From NCBI GenBank assembly GCA_963811885.1, contig CAWETB010000012.1, positions 62,001 through 126,000 of the forward strand: a stretch of 64,000 nt of DNA, written 5' to 3'. Below, one piece after another: positions 1-7,543 of the stretch. The translations under genes were made by a program, and so were the position numbers. The first letter of the stretch is position 1. The number at the start of each line of letters is the position of its first letter. The notes beneath the pieces were generated by a model. It was given only the letters and a program-made list of their open reading frames with translations, was not told where the DNA came from and did no database searches. Origin of the DNA: Gaiellasilicea sp963811885. GTDB lineage: Bacteria; Actinomycetota; Thermoleophilia; Gaiellales; Gaiellaceae.

Positions 1-1
1 G

Positions 2-73
2 ATCGAGACCGGCTTCTGGATCCGCTACCGCATCGACACGGTGCACTCGCTCGACCAGCAGTACCGGCCCTAG
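2..73 (+). CDS. C-terminal end of an unidentified protein (partial)
   Basis: The frame is open from base 2 to the TAG at 71-73 and gives 23 residues ending in DQQYRP. The gene is cut by the window edge and too short to assign. Its TAG and the TAG of clpP on the other strand share the self-complementary CTAG at 70-73, so the two genes end tail to tail with a 4-nt overlap, a layout repeated at five other convergent pairs here. Confidence 0.6.
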   Translation: METGFWIRYRIDTVHSLDQQYRP

Positions 74-669
74 GCGGCGACGACGGCCCGGGGCGCGACG
101 ATCTGGTCCACGAGCCCGTAGCCGACCGCCTCGTCCGGCGTCATGAAGCGGTCGCGGTCGATGTCCTGCATCACCTGCTCGAACGGCTGGCCCGTGTGGC
201 GGGCGAGGATCTCCGCCATCCGCCGCGTCATCGCGAGCACTTCCTGGGCGTGGATCTCGATGTCGGCCGGCGTGCCGCGGAAGCCGGCCGAGCCCTGGTG
301 GATCATCATCTTCGCGTTCGGGAGCGCCATCCGCTTGCCGGGAGCGCCGCCGGCGAGGATCATCGCCGCCGCCGACATCCCCATGCCGACGCAGATCGTG
401 GCGACGTCCGGCTTGACGTACTGCATCGTGTCGTAGATCGCCATGCCCGCATACGCCGAGCCACCGGGCGAGTTGACGTAGAGCGAGATGTCCTTGTCCG
501 GATTCTCCGCCTCGAGGAAGAGCAGCTGAGCCGCGATCACGTTCGCGATCTCGTCGTCCACCTCCCGGCCGAGGAAGACGATGCGCTCGCGCAGGAGCCG
601 GGAGTAGATGTCGAACGAGCGCTCGTAGCGCCCGTCGGCCTCGACGACCATCGGGATCAGTGGGCTCAT
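70..669 (-). CDS. clpP: ATP-dependent Clp protease proteolytic subunit
   Basis: ClpP is the cytoplasmic serine protease barrel that degrades substrates fed by Clp ATPases. The 199-residue product has the usual ClpP length and carries the catalytic triad in order: Ser in GMGMSAAAMILAGG, His in MMIHQGSAGFRG and Asp in DRDRFMTPDEA. The start at ATG 669-667 was chosen because AAGGAG lies a few bases upstream and the homologous N-terminus begins there; the open frame runs on to 1026 but that extension looks non-coding. No clpX or second clpP is adjacent. Its promoter region is shared with the divergent ArsR operon and contains that operon's palindromic operators, so co-regulation is possible but unproven. 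Confidence 0.95.
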   Translation of the reverse strand: MSPLIPMVVEADGRYERSFDIYSRLLRERIVFLGREVDDEIANVIAAQLLFLEAENPDKDISLYVNSPGGSAYAGMAIYDTMQYVKPDVATICVGMGMSAAAMILAGGAPGKRMALPNAKMMIHQGSAGFRGTPADIEIHAQEVLAMTRRMAEILARHTGQPFEQVMQDIDRDRFMTPDEAVGYGLVDQIVAPRAVVAA

Positions 670-687
670 GCCGCTCCTTCCGATAAA

Positions 688-732
688 GTGCAACTGTCTG
701 GTTGCACAGTATACGCAACCGTAGGGTTGCAC
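688..732. promoter_or_regulatory. Paired palindromic operator between clpP and the ArsR operon
   Basis: GTGCAAC-6-GTTGCAC (688-707) is followed by GCAACC-4-GGTTGC (715-730); the motif GGTTGCAC recurs 25 bp apart. AGTATA at 708-713 reads TATACT on the minus strand, a good -10 for clpP. The likely binder is the ArsR-family protein encoded at 1035-1343, because such regulators usually bind dyads at their own promoter. Confidence 0.6.
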
Positions 733-747
733 GACAAGGAGGCAGTC

Positions 748-1038
748 GTGGAGGTGACGCGGGAGGTGGTGCTCGAGGCGCCGCTCGACGAGGTCTGGGA
801 CGCCCTGACCGATCCGGCGCAGCTCGAGGAGTGGTTCTCGGAGGACGGCGAGGAGCGCGAGCTCGTGGTCGAGGAGGTCGAGACGCGCCGGCGCGTCGCC
901 TACACCTGGGAGGAGGGGCACGTCGCGATCGAGATCGAGGAGGTCGAGCGGGGGACGCGCGTCGTCGTCACCGAGACCGGCGAGCCCGGCTGGAACGCGG
1001 TCTTCTCCCTGCGGGCGATCGTTCACGCCTACGCTTGA
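748..1038 (+). CDS. SRPBCC (AHSA1-like) domain protein
   Basis: This 96-residue protein starts at GTG 748 with AAGGAG seven bases upstream. It begins EVTREVVLEAPLDEVWDAL and continues with DPAQLEEWF, the pattern of the START/Bet v1-like SRPBCC fold that forms a hydrophobic pocket. The ligand cannot be read from the sequence. It is shorter than typical AHSA1 proteins (about 140 residues), so it may be a minimal or C-terminally trimmed version. Its stop overlaps the ArsR start as TTGA, indicating translational coupling. ArsR-SRPBCC pairs are a known arrangement in which the regulator controls its SRPBCC partner. Confidence 0.8.
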   Translation: MEVTREVVLEAPLDEVWDALTDPAQLEEWFSEDGEERELVVEEVETRRRVAYTWEEGHVAIEIEEVERGTRVVVTETGEPGWNAVFSLRAIVHAYA

Positions 1039-1343
1039 GCGACGTCTTCGACGCGCTCGGCGATCCGACGCGACGTCACATCGTCGAGTCCCTCTCGCGG
1101 CACGAGGCGTCGGCGACGCAGCTCGCCGCCGAGCTGCCCGTGACGCGGCAGGCGGTGTCGAAGCACCTGACCGCCCTGCGGGAGGCGGGGATCGTCGACT
1201 CGCGCAAGCAGGGGCGCGAGACGCTCTACCGCGTCAACACGGAGCCGCTCGACGCCGCTGCCGCCTGGATCGTGCGCGTCGGCGGCGAGTGGGATGCGCG
1301 GCTGGCGCGGCTGCGCGGCCTCGTGGCAGCGCGCCGTGAGTGA
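1035..1343 (+). CDS. ArsR-family winged-helix transcriptional regulator
   Basis: A 102-residue DNA-binding protein starting at TTG 1035, inside the TGA of the preceding gene. It opens VFDALGDPTRRHIVESL, the classic ArsR start, and has the recognition helix TRQAVSKHLTALREAGIV. No cysteine metal site (CxC) is visible, so it is probably not a metal sensor; SRPBCC-linked ArsR proteins generally lack one. The likely role is repression of its own operon through the 688-732 dyads. Confidence 0.9.
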   Translation: MSDVFDALGDPTRRHIVESLSRHEASATQLAAELPVTRQAVSKHLTALREAGIVDSRKQGRETLYRVNTEPLDAAAAWIVRVGGEWDARLARLRGLVAARRE

Positions 1344-1906
1344 GCGGCGCTTCTGCGCCGTCGACGTCGCGCCGGTGCGTGCGGAGCCGGACGCGTCGAG
1401 CGAGCAGGTGACGCAGGCGCTCCTCGGCGAGCCGCTGGCCGTCGGCGCGGAGCGGGACGGCTGGGCGCAGGTGACGACCGCGTACGACTACCCAGGCTGG
1501 ATCGCAGCCGACGACCTCTCGGGCGAGCCGCTCGGGGACTGGCTGGCGCCGGCCCGCGACGGCGATCCGGTCGAGGAGGCGCGCGCCTACCTCGGCGCGC
1601 CGTACCTCTGGGGCGGGATGAGCGAGCGCGGGATCGACTGCTCCGGGCTCGTCCACATGGCCTGGCGCCGGCTCGGACGGCTCGTGCCGCGCGACGCCGA
1701 TCAGCAGGAGCGTGCGGGTGCGCCGGTGTCCGCACCGGAATACGGCGATCTCGCCGTCTACGGCGCTCGAGGCGGTGACGCACATCGCCTTCTGGCTCGG
1801 CGGCGGCCGCATCCTGCACGCCGCCGGCGGCCGAGGCGTGGTCGAGGAGGACGAACCCGCATCGTTGCTGGAGATTCGCCGCGGATTCGTCCGTCTCCGT
1901 CCCTGA
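1336..1906 (+). CDS. SH3 / NlpC-P60 cell-wall peptidase (frameshifted)
   Basis: The protein starts at GTG 1336, overlapping the arsR stop by 8 nt (GTGAGTGA). Residues 1-65 resemble a bacterial SH3 wall-binding module, followed by a C40 NlpC/P60 domain that cleaves gamma-D-Glu-diamino acid bonds in peptidoglycan. The catalytic Cys is in GIDCSGLVH and the His in THIAFWLGGG. The frame changes between about 1758 and 1775; the start-to-stop span of 571 nt is 3n+1, so one extra base restores a protein of about 189 residues. No signal peptide is seen, so export or a cytoplasmic recycling role is unclear. Confidence 0.8.
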
Positions 1907-1989
1907 CCCGGTTTACCTCTTTCGAGCTAAAGCAGGCCCCCCTTCGAGCCGATGAACGGCACGTGGACGCTGCTGAGCGCGAAGAGATC

Positions 1990-2292
1990 ATGAGCCGATA
2001 CCTGGACCACAGCCGCCGTTTCGAGGCGGCCGCGGCCCGGCGGTCGAACGGCAACGCCGAGGTGATCCCGTTCACCCCGCCGATGCGGGAGCTCGAGCAG
2101 GAGCCGACGATGCGTGAGATCGAGGTGCTGCAGCTCGTGGCCGACGGTCTCGTCAACCGCGAGATCGGCCAGCGCCTCTTCCTCTCGGAGGAGACGGTCA
2201 AGTCGCACGTCCGCCACCTGCTCGCCAAGCTGCAGGCCCGGAGCCGGGCCCACGCCGTCGCCGTCGGCTACCGCCGCGGCCTGATCGGCTAG
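1990..2292 (+). CDS. LuxR-type helix-turn-helix regulator, DNA-binding domain only
   Basis: This 100-residue protein has a LuxR/GerE HTH filling its C-terminal two thirds: MREIEVLQLVADGLVNREIG, then RLFLSEETVKSHVRHLLAKL. The N-terminal 40 residues are charged and have no receiver or ligand domain. The ATG at 1990 is preceded by GAAGAG. It is followed by a strong terminator, so it is probably transcribed alone. It is the first of three LuxR-type genes within 5 kb, flanking an HD-GYP gene. Confidence 0.85.
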   Translation: MSRYLDHSRRFEAAAARRSNGNAEVIPFTPPMRELEQEPTMREIEVLQLVADGLVNREIGQRLFLSEETVKSHVRHLLAKLQARSRAHAVAVGYRRGLIG

Positions 2293-2321
2293 CGCAGCCT
2301 CACAAGCCTTTGGACCAAAGA

Positions 2322-2347
2322 AGAGCCGCGCCTCTCGGCGCGGCTCT
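2322..2347 (+). terminator. Perfect 11-bp stem-loop after the LuxR gene
   Basis: AGAGCCGCGCC (2322-2332), loop TCTC, then the exact complement (2337-2347). No U-run follows, as is common in high-G+C actinobacteria. It sits 30 nt after the LuxR stop. Confidence 0.75.
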
Positions 2348-2457
2348 GAAGATCTGAAATGAAGAGCTGAGGTCTTTTCCTCAGTTCCCACACCCTGTGG
2401 AGAACCACCCAAACGAGGGATGTCTCCTAGGGCAGAGAAGGAGAGGATTCGTCGGCT

Positions 2458-2544
2458 TTACCAAGCCTTGCCACTGCCGGCGAGAATCGCGAGCAGTGAC
2501 ATGGCGCTGGTGACGCCAACCAAACGAATCTTTAGGCGAGTCAC
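2458..2544 (-). CDS. Putative 28-residue small hydrophobic peptide
   Basis: GTG at 2544-2542 opens a 28-codon frame ending at TAA. The product begins VTRLKIRLVG, continues with a hydrophobic stretch (VTSAMSLLAILAG) and ends SGKAW, so it looks like a basic, hydrophobic, possibly exported or membrane-inserted peptide. GGGAGG sits exactly 6 nt upstream of the GTG, and a promoter-like TTGCGC-18-TACGAT lies at 2609-2580. It lies between a LuxR gene and the HD-GYP gene. No homologue can be named from sequence alone, and a chance ORF cannot be excluded. Confidence 0.5.
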   Translation of the reverse strand: MTRLKIRLVGVTSAMSLLAILAGSGKAW

Positions 2545-2579
2545 GGGGGACCTCCCATCGAGGAACTAACGGCAGCGGC

Positions 2580-2609
2580 ATCGTATAACCCTTTTGGGGG
2601 AGCGCGCAA
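2580..2609 (-). promoter_or_regulatory. Putative promoter of the small peptide gene
   Basis: On the minus strand TTGCGC (2609-2604) is followed after 18 nt by TACGAT (2585-2580). The start codon is 35 nt further on, leaving room for the GGGAGG ribosome-binding site at 2556-2551. Confidence 0.45.
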
Positions 2610-2631
2610 GCGATTCTCGTCTGTCTCGCGT

Positions 2632-3987
2632 GTGGACCTGCGCGTGGCAGCCTGGGCTGCCACACTCGGAGCGGCTACCGCGTGTGTGGCCGCGTGGCTT
2701 GTGGCCAGCGATTACGGCCTCCCGAGCAGCTGGTATCTCCTTGTCCTGGCACTCGTAGCCGGACTCGCTGAACGCCAGAGCGTCCACCTGATGGGCGACC
2801 GCGAGCGTGGTATCGAGCTCGCCGTCTCAGTTGTTCCACTTGTCTTCACCGCCGTCGCGTTCGGGCCACTTGCGGCGCTCGTCGTCGGAATCCTCGCGAA
2901 CTCAGCGGACCTACGGCGTCCATATCTGAAGTGGGCGGTGTACACGCCGGCACGGGGCCTCACTGGGGCCGCTGCCGGTCTAGCCGCAGCGGCCGTTCTG
3001 GCGCACACTCACACAGAACCGACGTTCCTCACAATGCTCGCTGCGGCGCTAGCAGCATCGGTGGCACATCTCTTCGTTGATGTGGCAATCGCGATGGGAA
3101 CGTTGGCGATTCGCGGTTCGGGTTCGCCGCTGTCCTACCCGCGGACGATTCTGCCGCTGTTTATCCTGTCGACGGCGTTCTACGTCCCCGTTGTTGCCTT
3201 CCTCGCGTACGGCTACTCCCGCTACTCGTTCGCGGTGGTCGCCTCGTTCTTGCTTCCCGTTCTTGCTCTACAGCGAGTGGCCCAGCTGTACCAGCAGCAG
3301 CGCCAAGCCACTGGGGAACTTCAAGAGGCGAACACCCGACTTGAGCATGCAAACATGTCGTTTGCGGCGGCGCTCGTAGCGACTCTCGATGCTCGAGACC
3401 GCTATACGGCAGGCCACTCGACAGCGGTCGCAATCTATTCGCGTGACATCGCGATCAGGATGGGCCTGTCGCCTGAGGATCAGCAGAGTGCGCATCTAGC
3501 GGGCCTCGTGCACGACATCGGCAAGGTTGGTCTGCCTCCTGGTCTCCTCGAGAAAGAGGGGCCGCTGAATCTTGAGGAGCGTCGGATCATGCAGACCCAC
3601 TCCGAGATCGGCGAGCGAATCCTCGCGAACGTGGACGACTATGCCGCGATCGCCCACATCGTTCGCCACCATCACGAACGGATCGACGGCAACGGATATC
3701 CAGACGGAGTGGTTGGTGAGGAAATTCCGTTGATCGCGCGAATCATCGGCGTGGCGGATGCTTACAACGCGATGACGTCAGATCGTCCATACCGCGAGGC
3801 AATGCCGAGTCCGGTGGCTCGGCTCCGGCTCGCCCAGGCCGTCGGTTCCCAGTTCGACGTTTCCGTCGTGGCGGCATTCGAGGCGATCCTGGCGACTGCG
3901 GAGGAGGACTATCGAATGGGGCGTCGCGTGGAGTTCGGGCTACAGACTCCGCCAGTTGAGCCGTCGCGTGTAGCCGCAGTCGGCTAG
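2632..3987 (+). CDS. Membrane HD-GYP domain protein (c-di-GMP phosphodiesterase-like)
   Basis: The 451-residue protein has about six hydrophobic segments in residues 1-215, a short coiled linker (QQQRQATGELQEANTRLEHA), then an HD-GYP domain. Visible signature residues are HSTAVAIYSRDIA, HDIGK, HSEIGERIL, HHHERIDGNGYPDG and ADAYNAMTSDRPYR. HD-GYP enzymes hydrolyse cyclic di-GMP. The metal-binding HD and GYP motifs are intact, so activity is expected, but the signal sensed by the membrane part is unknown. The GTG at 2632 has no convincing ribosome-binding site. Base composition and codon choice are less GC-rich than neighbouring genes and there is no frameshift. It ends tail to tail with the next LuxR gene through CTAG (3984-3987). 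Confidence 0.85.
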   Translation: MDLRVAAWAATLGAATACVAAWLVASDYGLPSSWYLLVLALVAGLAERQSVHLMGDRERGIELAVSVVPLVFTAVAFGPLAALVVGILANSADLRRPYLKWAVYTPARGLTGAAAGLAAAAVLAHTHTEPTFLTMLAAALAASVAHLFVDVAIAMGTLAIRGSGSPLSYPRTILPLFILSTAFYVPVVAFLAYGYSRYSFAVVASFLLPVLALQRVAQLYQQQRQATGELQEANTRLEHANMSFAAALVATLDARDRYTAGHSTAVAIYSRDIAIRMGLSPEDQQSAHLAGLVHDIGKVGLPPGLLEKEGPLNLEERRIMQTHSEIGERILANVDDYAAIAHIVRHHHERIDGNGYPDGVVGEEIPLIARIIGVADAYNAMTSDRPYREAMPSPVARLRLAQAVGSQFDVSVVAAFEAILATAEEDYRMGRRVEFGLQTPPVEPSRVAAVG

Positions 3988-6491
3988 TCGCGACCAATCT
4001 GAGCCGCTCGAAGCGCAGCCTCTGCTCGCGACTTCACTCCCAACTTCTCGAAGATATGACGGACGTGGACCTTCACGGTCACGGGGCTAATGAACAGGCG
4101 TTGGCCGATTTCGGCGTTAGACAATCCGTGCCCGATGAGTCCGAGCACTTCCTTCTCGCGTCTCGATAGGTTCATCACGGAGTGGGAGCCGTAGCTCGTG
4201 CTGGGTGCGATCGACGCATCGCCCGCCGCCGCGAGAATTCGCTCAAGTTCGTCGTGTGTGCCAACGTCAGCAAGGAGGCTGACGAGTAGCTCGGGGCATC
4301 CGCGATAGGCGGAGACGAACGACTCGATCAATCCCGACCTTGTCGTTGCTTCCAAGGCTAGACGTGCATGGCTTTGCGCCGCTGATGTGTCTCGAGTCTT
4401 ACTCGCCGCAACCGCCAACGCGCACGGAGCCGTGATGACAATCTCAGCAGCGATGGAACTCGACAAGGCCCTTTCGGCGTGGCTAACGGCGCGATCAAGT
4501 TCCCCGCTCCCGGCGTACGCGAGTGCGTAACAGGCCATGAGTTCACCTTCGAGGGAGCTCGTAACGGCGGGGTCTCGCGGCAAGGGATGCGTCGTTGCAA
4601 GGTCGAATGCGCCCTGTGCGTTGAGCATTCGTGTCATGACGGCCCAACTAATGAACCGCGCCGTCTGATCACCAGCGACACGTGCACGCGCTTCAGCCTC
4701 CTCAAGTAGCGCCTCAGCGTCCAGATAGTCGCGTTGCAGAGTGGCCACGATCGCACGATTCGTCAGTGCGTAGGGGATGACGAAGTCAAGTCTGCAACGT
4801 TCGGCGTCTTCCATCTGCTCCATCGTGATTCGGGTTGCTTCGTCGCATAGACCAGCTGCCGCGAGGGCGTAGCCGAAGACATTGCGGAAGGACGATCGCG
4901 CGACTGGATCTGGCACGTGGTCGAGGAGCTGCCACATTGCGTGGCCCTCGTCAAAGCTGACAGGCAGGCCGAAGCGTGTTTCCAGGTTGATCCTACGGTT
5001 CACAAGGATGACGCGATCAGCAGGCGGCAACGAGTCGGTTGAGCCGAGCGACTCAAGAATTGCGGGTGCGTCGGGACGTTCCAGCTCGATCGAGGCGGAT
5101 AGCTCTCCCAGTTTCGCGGCACGCGTCGCTTCGGGTGTGCTTGCTTGATCTAACGCGTGACCGTAGAGCTCAGCCGCGCGCGATGCCCGCGACGCAGCGT
5201 GAGCCGCTCGTCCGGCCGTGAGGTACGCACGAGATCGAGTTCCGGGTGCCGTCTGCTGGTCTTCGGCGGCGAGAACGGCCAGCGACTCCGACTCGTGGAA
5301 TCGTCCTTCTCGGAAGGCAAGCTCAGCTTCGACAATGCGAACGTCGGGGCTGTCCTGTTCTGCGGCAGTGATCCATCCGCGCAGGGAGGCGACTCGGCCC
5401 GAGGACAGGAGATCGTCGGAGCACGCCAACACAAGTTCCGACATCAGACGCTCGTCTCCGATGCGGCTGATCATGCGTTGCGCCTCGTCCCACTCGTGAT
5501 TTCGGATGAGCAGCCGTGCCGACCGCGCCACAATTCGTGCAAACCGGGAGGGTTTCTCTTCCGAGAGCTTTCGAACCAAGAACTCTTGCAGCAGTGGGTG
5601 GATCTCAATGTGTGTGTGGTCCGCGCTCGTGAGGAAGCCGCTATCGATCCCGATTTGGACGATTCTCTTGGCGTGGGCTGGTGGCAGCTCTTGAAACACC
5701 AAACGGCGGCCGCAGGTCTCGTGCAACGCGAGTTCGCAAAGCGCCTTTTGTACGTCGCGATCGATGCGTCGGTAGATCTCATCGGCAAAGAATTGGTACA
5801 GCTGCGCTCCGATCGATACGTCCGGGAGCGGTGAGCTCGACACTGACGCGAGCCCTAGAACCGCCGGCCATCCTCGCGCCATGTCCAACAACGCCGTTGC
5901 GTCGCCGTGCTCGGGGAGGAGTTCGAGCGCTTCCAGGTCGTTCATGGCGAGATCGTGCCGAGAGAGCTCGGAGATCTCGCCGTAGAGGATGCGTCGCGAA
6001 GAAGCCCAGACGGGCCGACGTCGAGCCTGGAGGACGACACGTAGTGGTGTTTCGAGGACAAGTGTTTCGATGAGAGCCTCAGCTGGTGGTCCGCTGACAT
6101 GGTGGTAGTCCTCGAGCACGAGCCAGGCGGTCGGTGGCCAGTTCGCGAGGTCGCCGGCAAGCATCCGAGCGAGGAGGAGTGGGTCTCCGGGGTCGAGACT
6201 TGTCGCGAGGCGGGTAACCACAGCGTCGCCAGCTCCGGGAACCACACGCGACACCGCTTCCGATAGCCCCGCAGCCAGCGCGGCGACGTCGGCCGACGCC
6301 GGCGTGGCCGTGTACCAGACGGCCTGCTTGTCGGCGAGCCACTGGCGGGCGAGCGTCGTCTTTCCGTAGCCGGCGGGAGCGACGAGCATCTTGATCCGGC
6401 CCTGGCTTTCGTCGAGCAGGCGCGTCAGGCGGGGGCGCTCGATGATTCTGCGGCGCCTCGCTTGCGGCTCGGTTGCGGTGGCCTCGCCCAT
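3984..6491 (-). CDS. Large ATP-binding LuxR regulator (LAL / MalT-like)
   Basis: This 835-residue protein has a Walker A motif APAGYGKTT near residue 40, a probable Walker B (AWLVLEDYHH), a long alpha-helical tetratricopeptide-like middle and a C-terminal LuxR HTH (NLSRREKEVLGLIGHGLSNA, then RLFISPVTVKVHVRHIFEKL). LAL regulators are STAND ATPases that oligomerise on binding an inducer and activate transcription. The inducer is not evident. The gene is uninterrupted over 2.5 kb and, like its HD-GYP neighbour, less GC-rich than the rest of the window, suggesting a shared history different from the flanks. The start is ATG 6491, with RRRRIIERPRLTRLL just downstream as in family members. Confidence 0.85.
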   Translation of the reverse strand: MGEATATEPQARRRRIIERPRLTRLLDESQGRIKMLVAPAGYGKTTLARQWLADKQAVWYTATPASADVAALAAGLSEAVSRVVPGAGDAVVTRLATSLDPGDPLLLARMLAGDLANWPPTAWLVLEDYHHVSGPPAEALIETLVLETPLRVVLQARRRPVWASSRRILYGEISELSRHDLAMNDLEALELLPEHGDATALLDMARGWPAVLGLASVSSSPLPDVSIGAQLYQFFADEIYRRIDRDVQKALCELALHETCGRRLVFQELPPAHAKRIVQIGIDSGFLTSADHTHIEIHPLLQEFLVRKLSEEKPSRFARIVARSARLLIRNHEWDEAQRMISRIGDERLMSELVLACSDDLLSSGRVASLRGWITAAEQDSPDVRIVEAELAFREGRFHESESLAVLAAEDQQTAPGTRSRAYLTAGRAAHAASRASRAAELYGHALDQASTPEATRAAKLGELSASIELERPDAPAILESLGSTDSLPPADRVILVNRRINLETRFGLPVSFDEGHAMWQLLDHVPDPVARSSFRNVFGYALAAAGLCDEATRITMEQMEDAERCRLDFVIPYALTNRAIVATLQRDYLDAEALLEEAEARARVAGDQTARFISWAVMTRMLNAQGAFDLATTHPLPRDPAVTSSLEGELMACYALAYAGSGELDRAVSHAERALSSSIAAEIVITAPCALAVAASKTRDTSAAQSHARLALEATTRSGLIESFVSAYRGCPELLVSLLADVGTHDELERILAAAGDASIAPSTSYGSHSVMNLSRREKEVLGLIGHGLSNAEIGQRLFISPVTVKVHVRHIFEKLGVKSRAEAALRAAQIGRD

Positions 6492-6555
6492 CGTCTCGTC
6501 ACGGATGCCACAAAACCCGCTCGAAATGTATCGCGCATTCGGACGATAGGCGCGC

Positions 6556-6578
6556 CCGCGACCCCACGGGAGTCGCGG
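6556..6578 (-). terminator. Stem-loop between two LuxR genes
   Basis: CCGCGAC (6556-6562) pairs with GTCGCGG (6572-6578) across a 9-nt loop, just downstream of the small LuxR gene. There is no U-run, so termination is only a guess. Confidence 0.35.
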
Positions 6579-6589
6579 ACGCGCTGCCG

Positions 6590-6850
6590 TCAGCTCCCCG
6601 ACCCGCAGGGGTCGAGGCCCTGTGCGAGAGGGTCGTCGCCGGTGAGGCTCCGATACGCGATCGGCAGCTGGCGCCGGCGGCGGACGCCGAGCTTCTGCCG
6701 AAGGACGTCGCAGTGCGCCTTCACCGTCCTGGGGGAGATGCCGAGCCGTTCCGAGACCTCGTCGTTGGAGCAGCCGGCAGCGATGAGGACGATCACGTCG
6801 CGCTGCCTGGGCGTGATCGACGGCACCCTCTCGACCGTTGAATTCGCCAT
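6590..6850 (-). CDS. Small LuxR-type DNA-binding protein
   Basis: An 86-residue protein made almost entirely of a LuxR HTH: ITPRQRDVIVLIAAGCSNDE, then SERLGISPRTVKAHCDVLRQKLGV. There is no receiver domain. The ATG at 6850 lies 6 nt after TAGCCT (6862-6857), so it is probably translated from a leaderless mRNA. It shares orientation with the large LAL gene 98 nt downstream, but an intervening stem-loop suggests separate transcripts. The target genes are unknown. Confidence 0.85.
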   Translation of the reverse strand: MANSTVERVPSITPRQRDVIVLIAAGCSNDEVSERLGISPRTVKAHCDVLRQKLGVRRRRQLPIAYRSLTGDDPLAQGLDPCGSGS

Positions 6851-6856
6851 GGAACG

Positions 6857-6862
6857 AGGCTA
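6857..6862 (-). promoter_or_regulatory. -10 box (TAGCCT), leaderless start of small LuxR gene
   Basis: TAGCCT ends 6 nt before ATG 6850. It overlaps the TAG stop of the upstream esterase gene. Confidence 0.5.
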
Positions 6863-7543
6863 CGACGCCTGCCTCGGATGCACCATCGCCCGCCAGGTGT
6901 AACCCGAGGCGTACTTCCTAGAGCTGCCGGCCGCGGACGCGACGAAGCCGCGCAGCGCCGGGATGATCTGCGGGTCGATCGTGTGGCCGAGCGGCGACTC
7001 GTGGTAGGCGACGTCCGCCCCCGCGGCCGCGAGGACGTCGCGGGCAGCGCGGCTGTAGTCGACCGGGATCACCGGGTCGAGCGTGCCGTGGGCGATCGCT
7101 ACCGGAAAGCCGTCCAGGCCGGTGAGGTCGAGCTCGAGCCCGTCGACCGACGGCATGAATCCGGACAGCGGCAGCAGCGCCGCCGGCCGCTTCTCCGGGC
7201 GATCGGCCCAGGGCGAGCGCGTAGCTCATCACCGCCCCCTGCGAGAAGCCGCCGAGCACGAGCGGTTTCTGGAGGCCGTCGAGGCAGCTCGGCGAGCTCC
7301 GTGAAGCTGGGCCAGAACGTCTCGGGCTCGGGCGTCGGGATGCCGCCGAGCCGGTACCAGTGCCGGCCGCCGGGCGGTAGCGCCAGCGGGCCGCGTGGCG
7401 TGAGCCCACGCAGGCGGCGCTCGCGGGTCGAGCGCGTCGAGCAGCGGGTAGAGGTCGTGCTCGTCGGCGCCGCGTCCATGGAGGAGGACGAACGTTCCCG
7501 CCGGCTCTCCCTCGGCAGGGCGCTCGAGGGCTTCGAGGGTCAT
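6860..7543 (-). CDS. Alpha/beta hydrolase, phospholipase/carboxylesterase family (frameshifted)
   Basis: Family features appear in three frames: an N-terminus TFVLLHGRGADEHDLYPLLDALDP, the nucleophile elbow GGFSQGAVMSYALAL, Asp in HGTLDPVIPVDYSR and His in ESPLGHTID. Members hydrolyse carboxylic esters or lysophospholipids in the cytoplasm. At least three shifts (near 7430, 7300 and 7190) break the frame in this sequence. The start ATG 7543 overlaps the TGA of the upstream dioxygenase as ATGA, so the two form an operon; in other bacteria this hydrolase family also accompanies ring-cleaving dioxygenases of the same type. Confidence 0.75.

Noticed and set aside
670..1026. N-terminal extension of clpP to 318 residues
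   Set aside because: The extension is low-complexity Asp/Leu/Arg sequence antisense to the SRPBCC gene, and ATG 669 has a ribosome-binding site and the family N-terminus.
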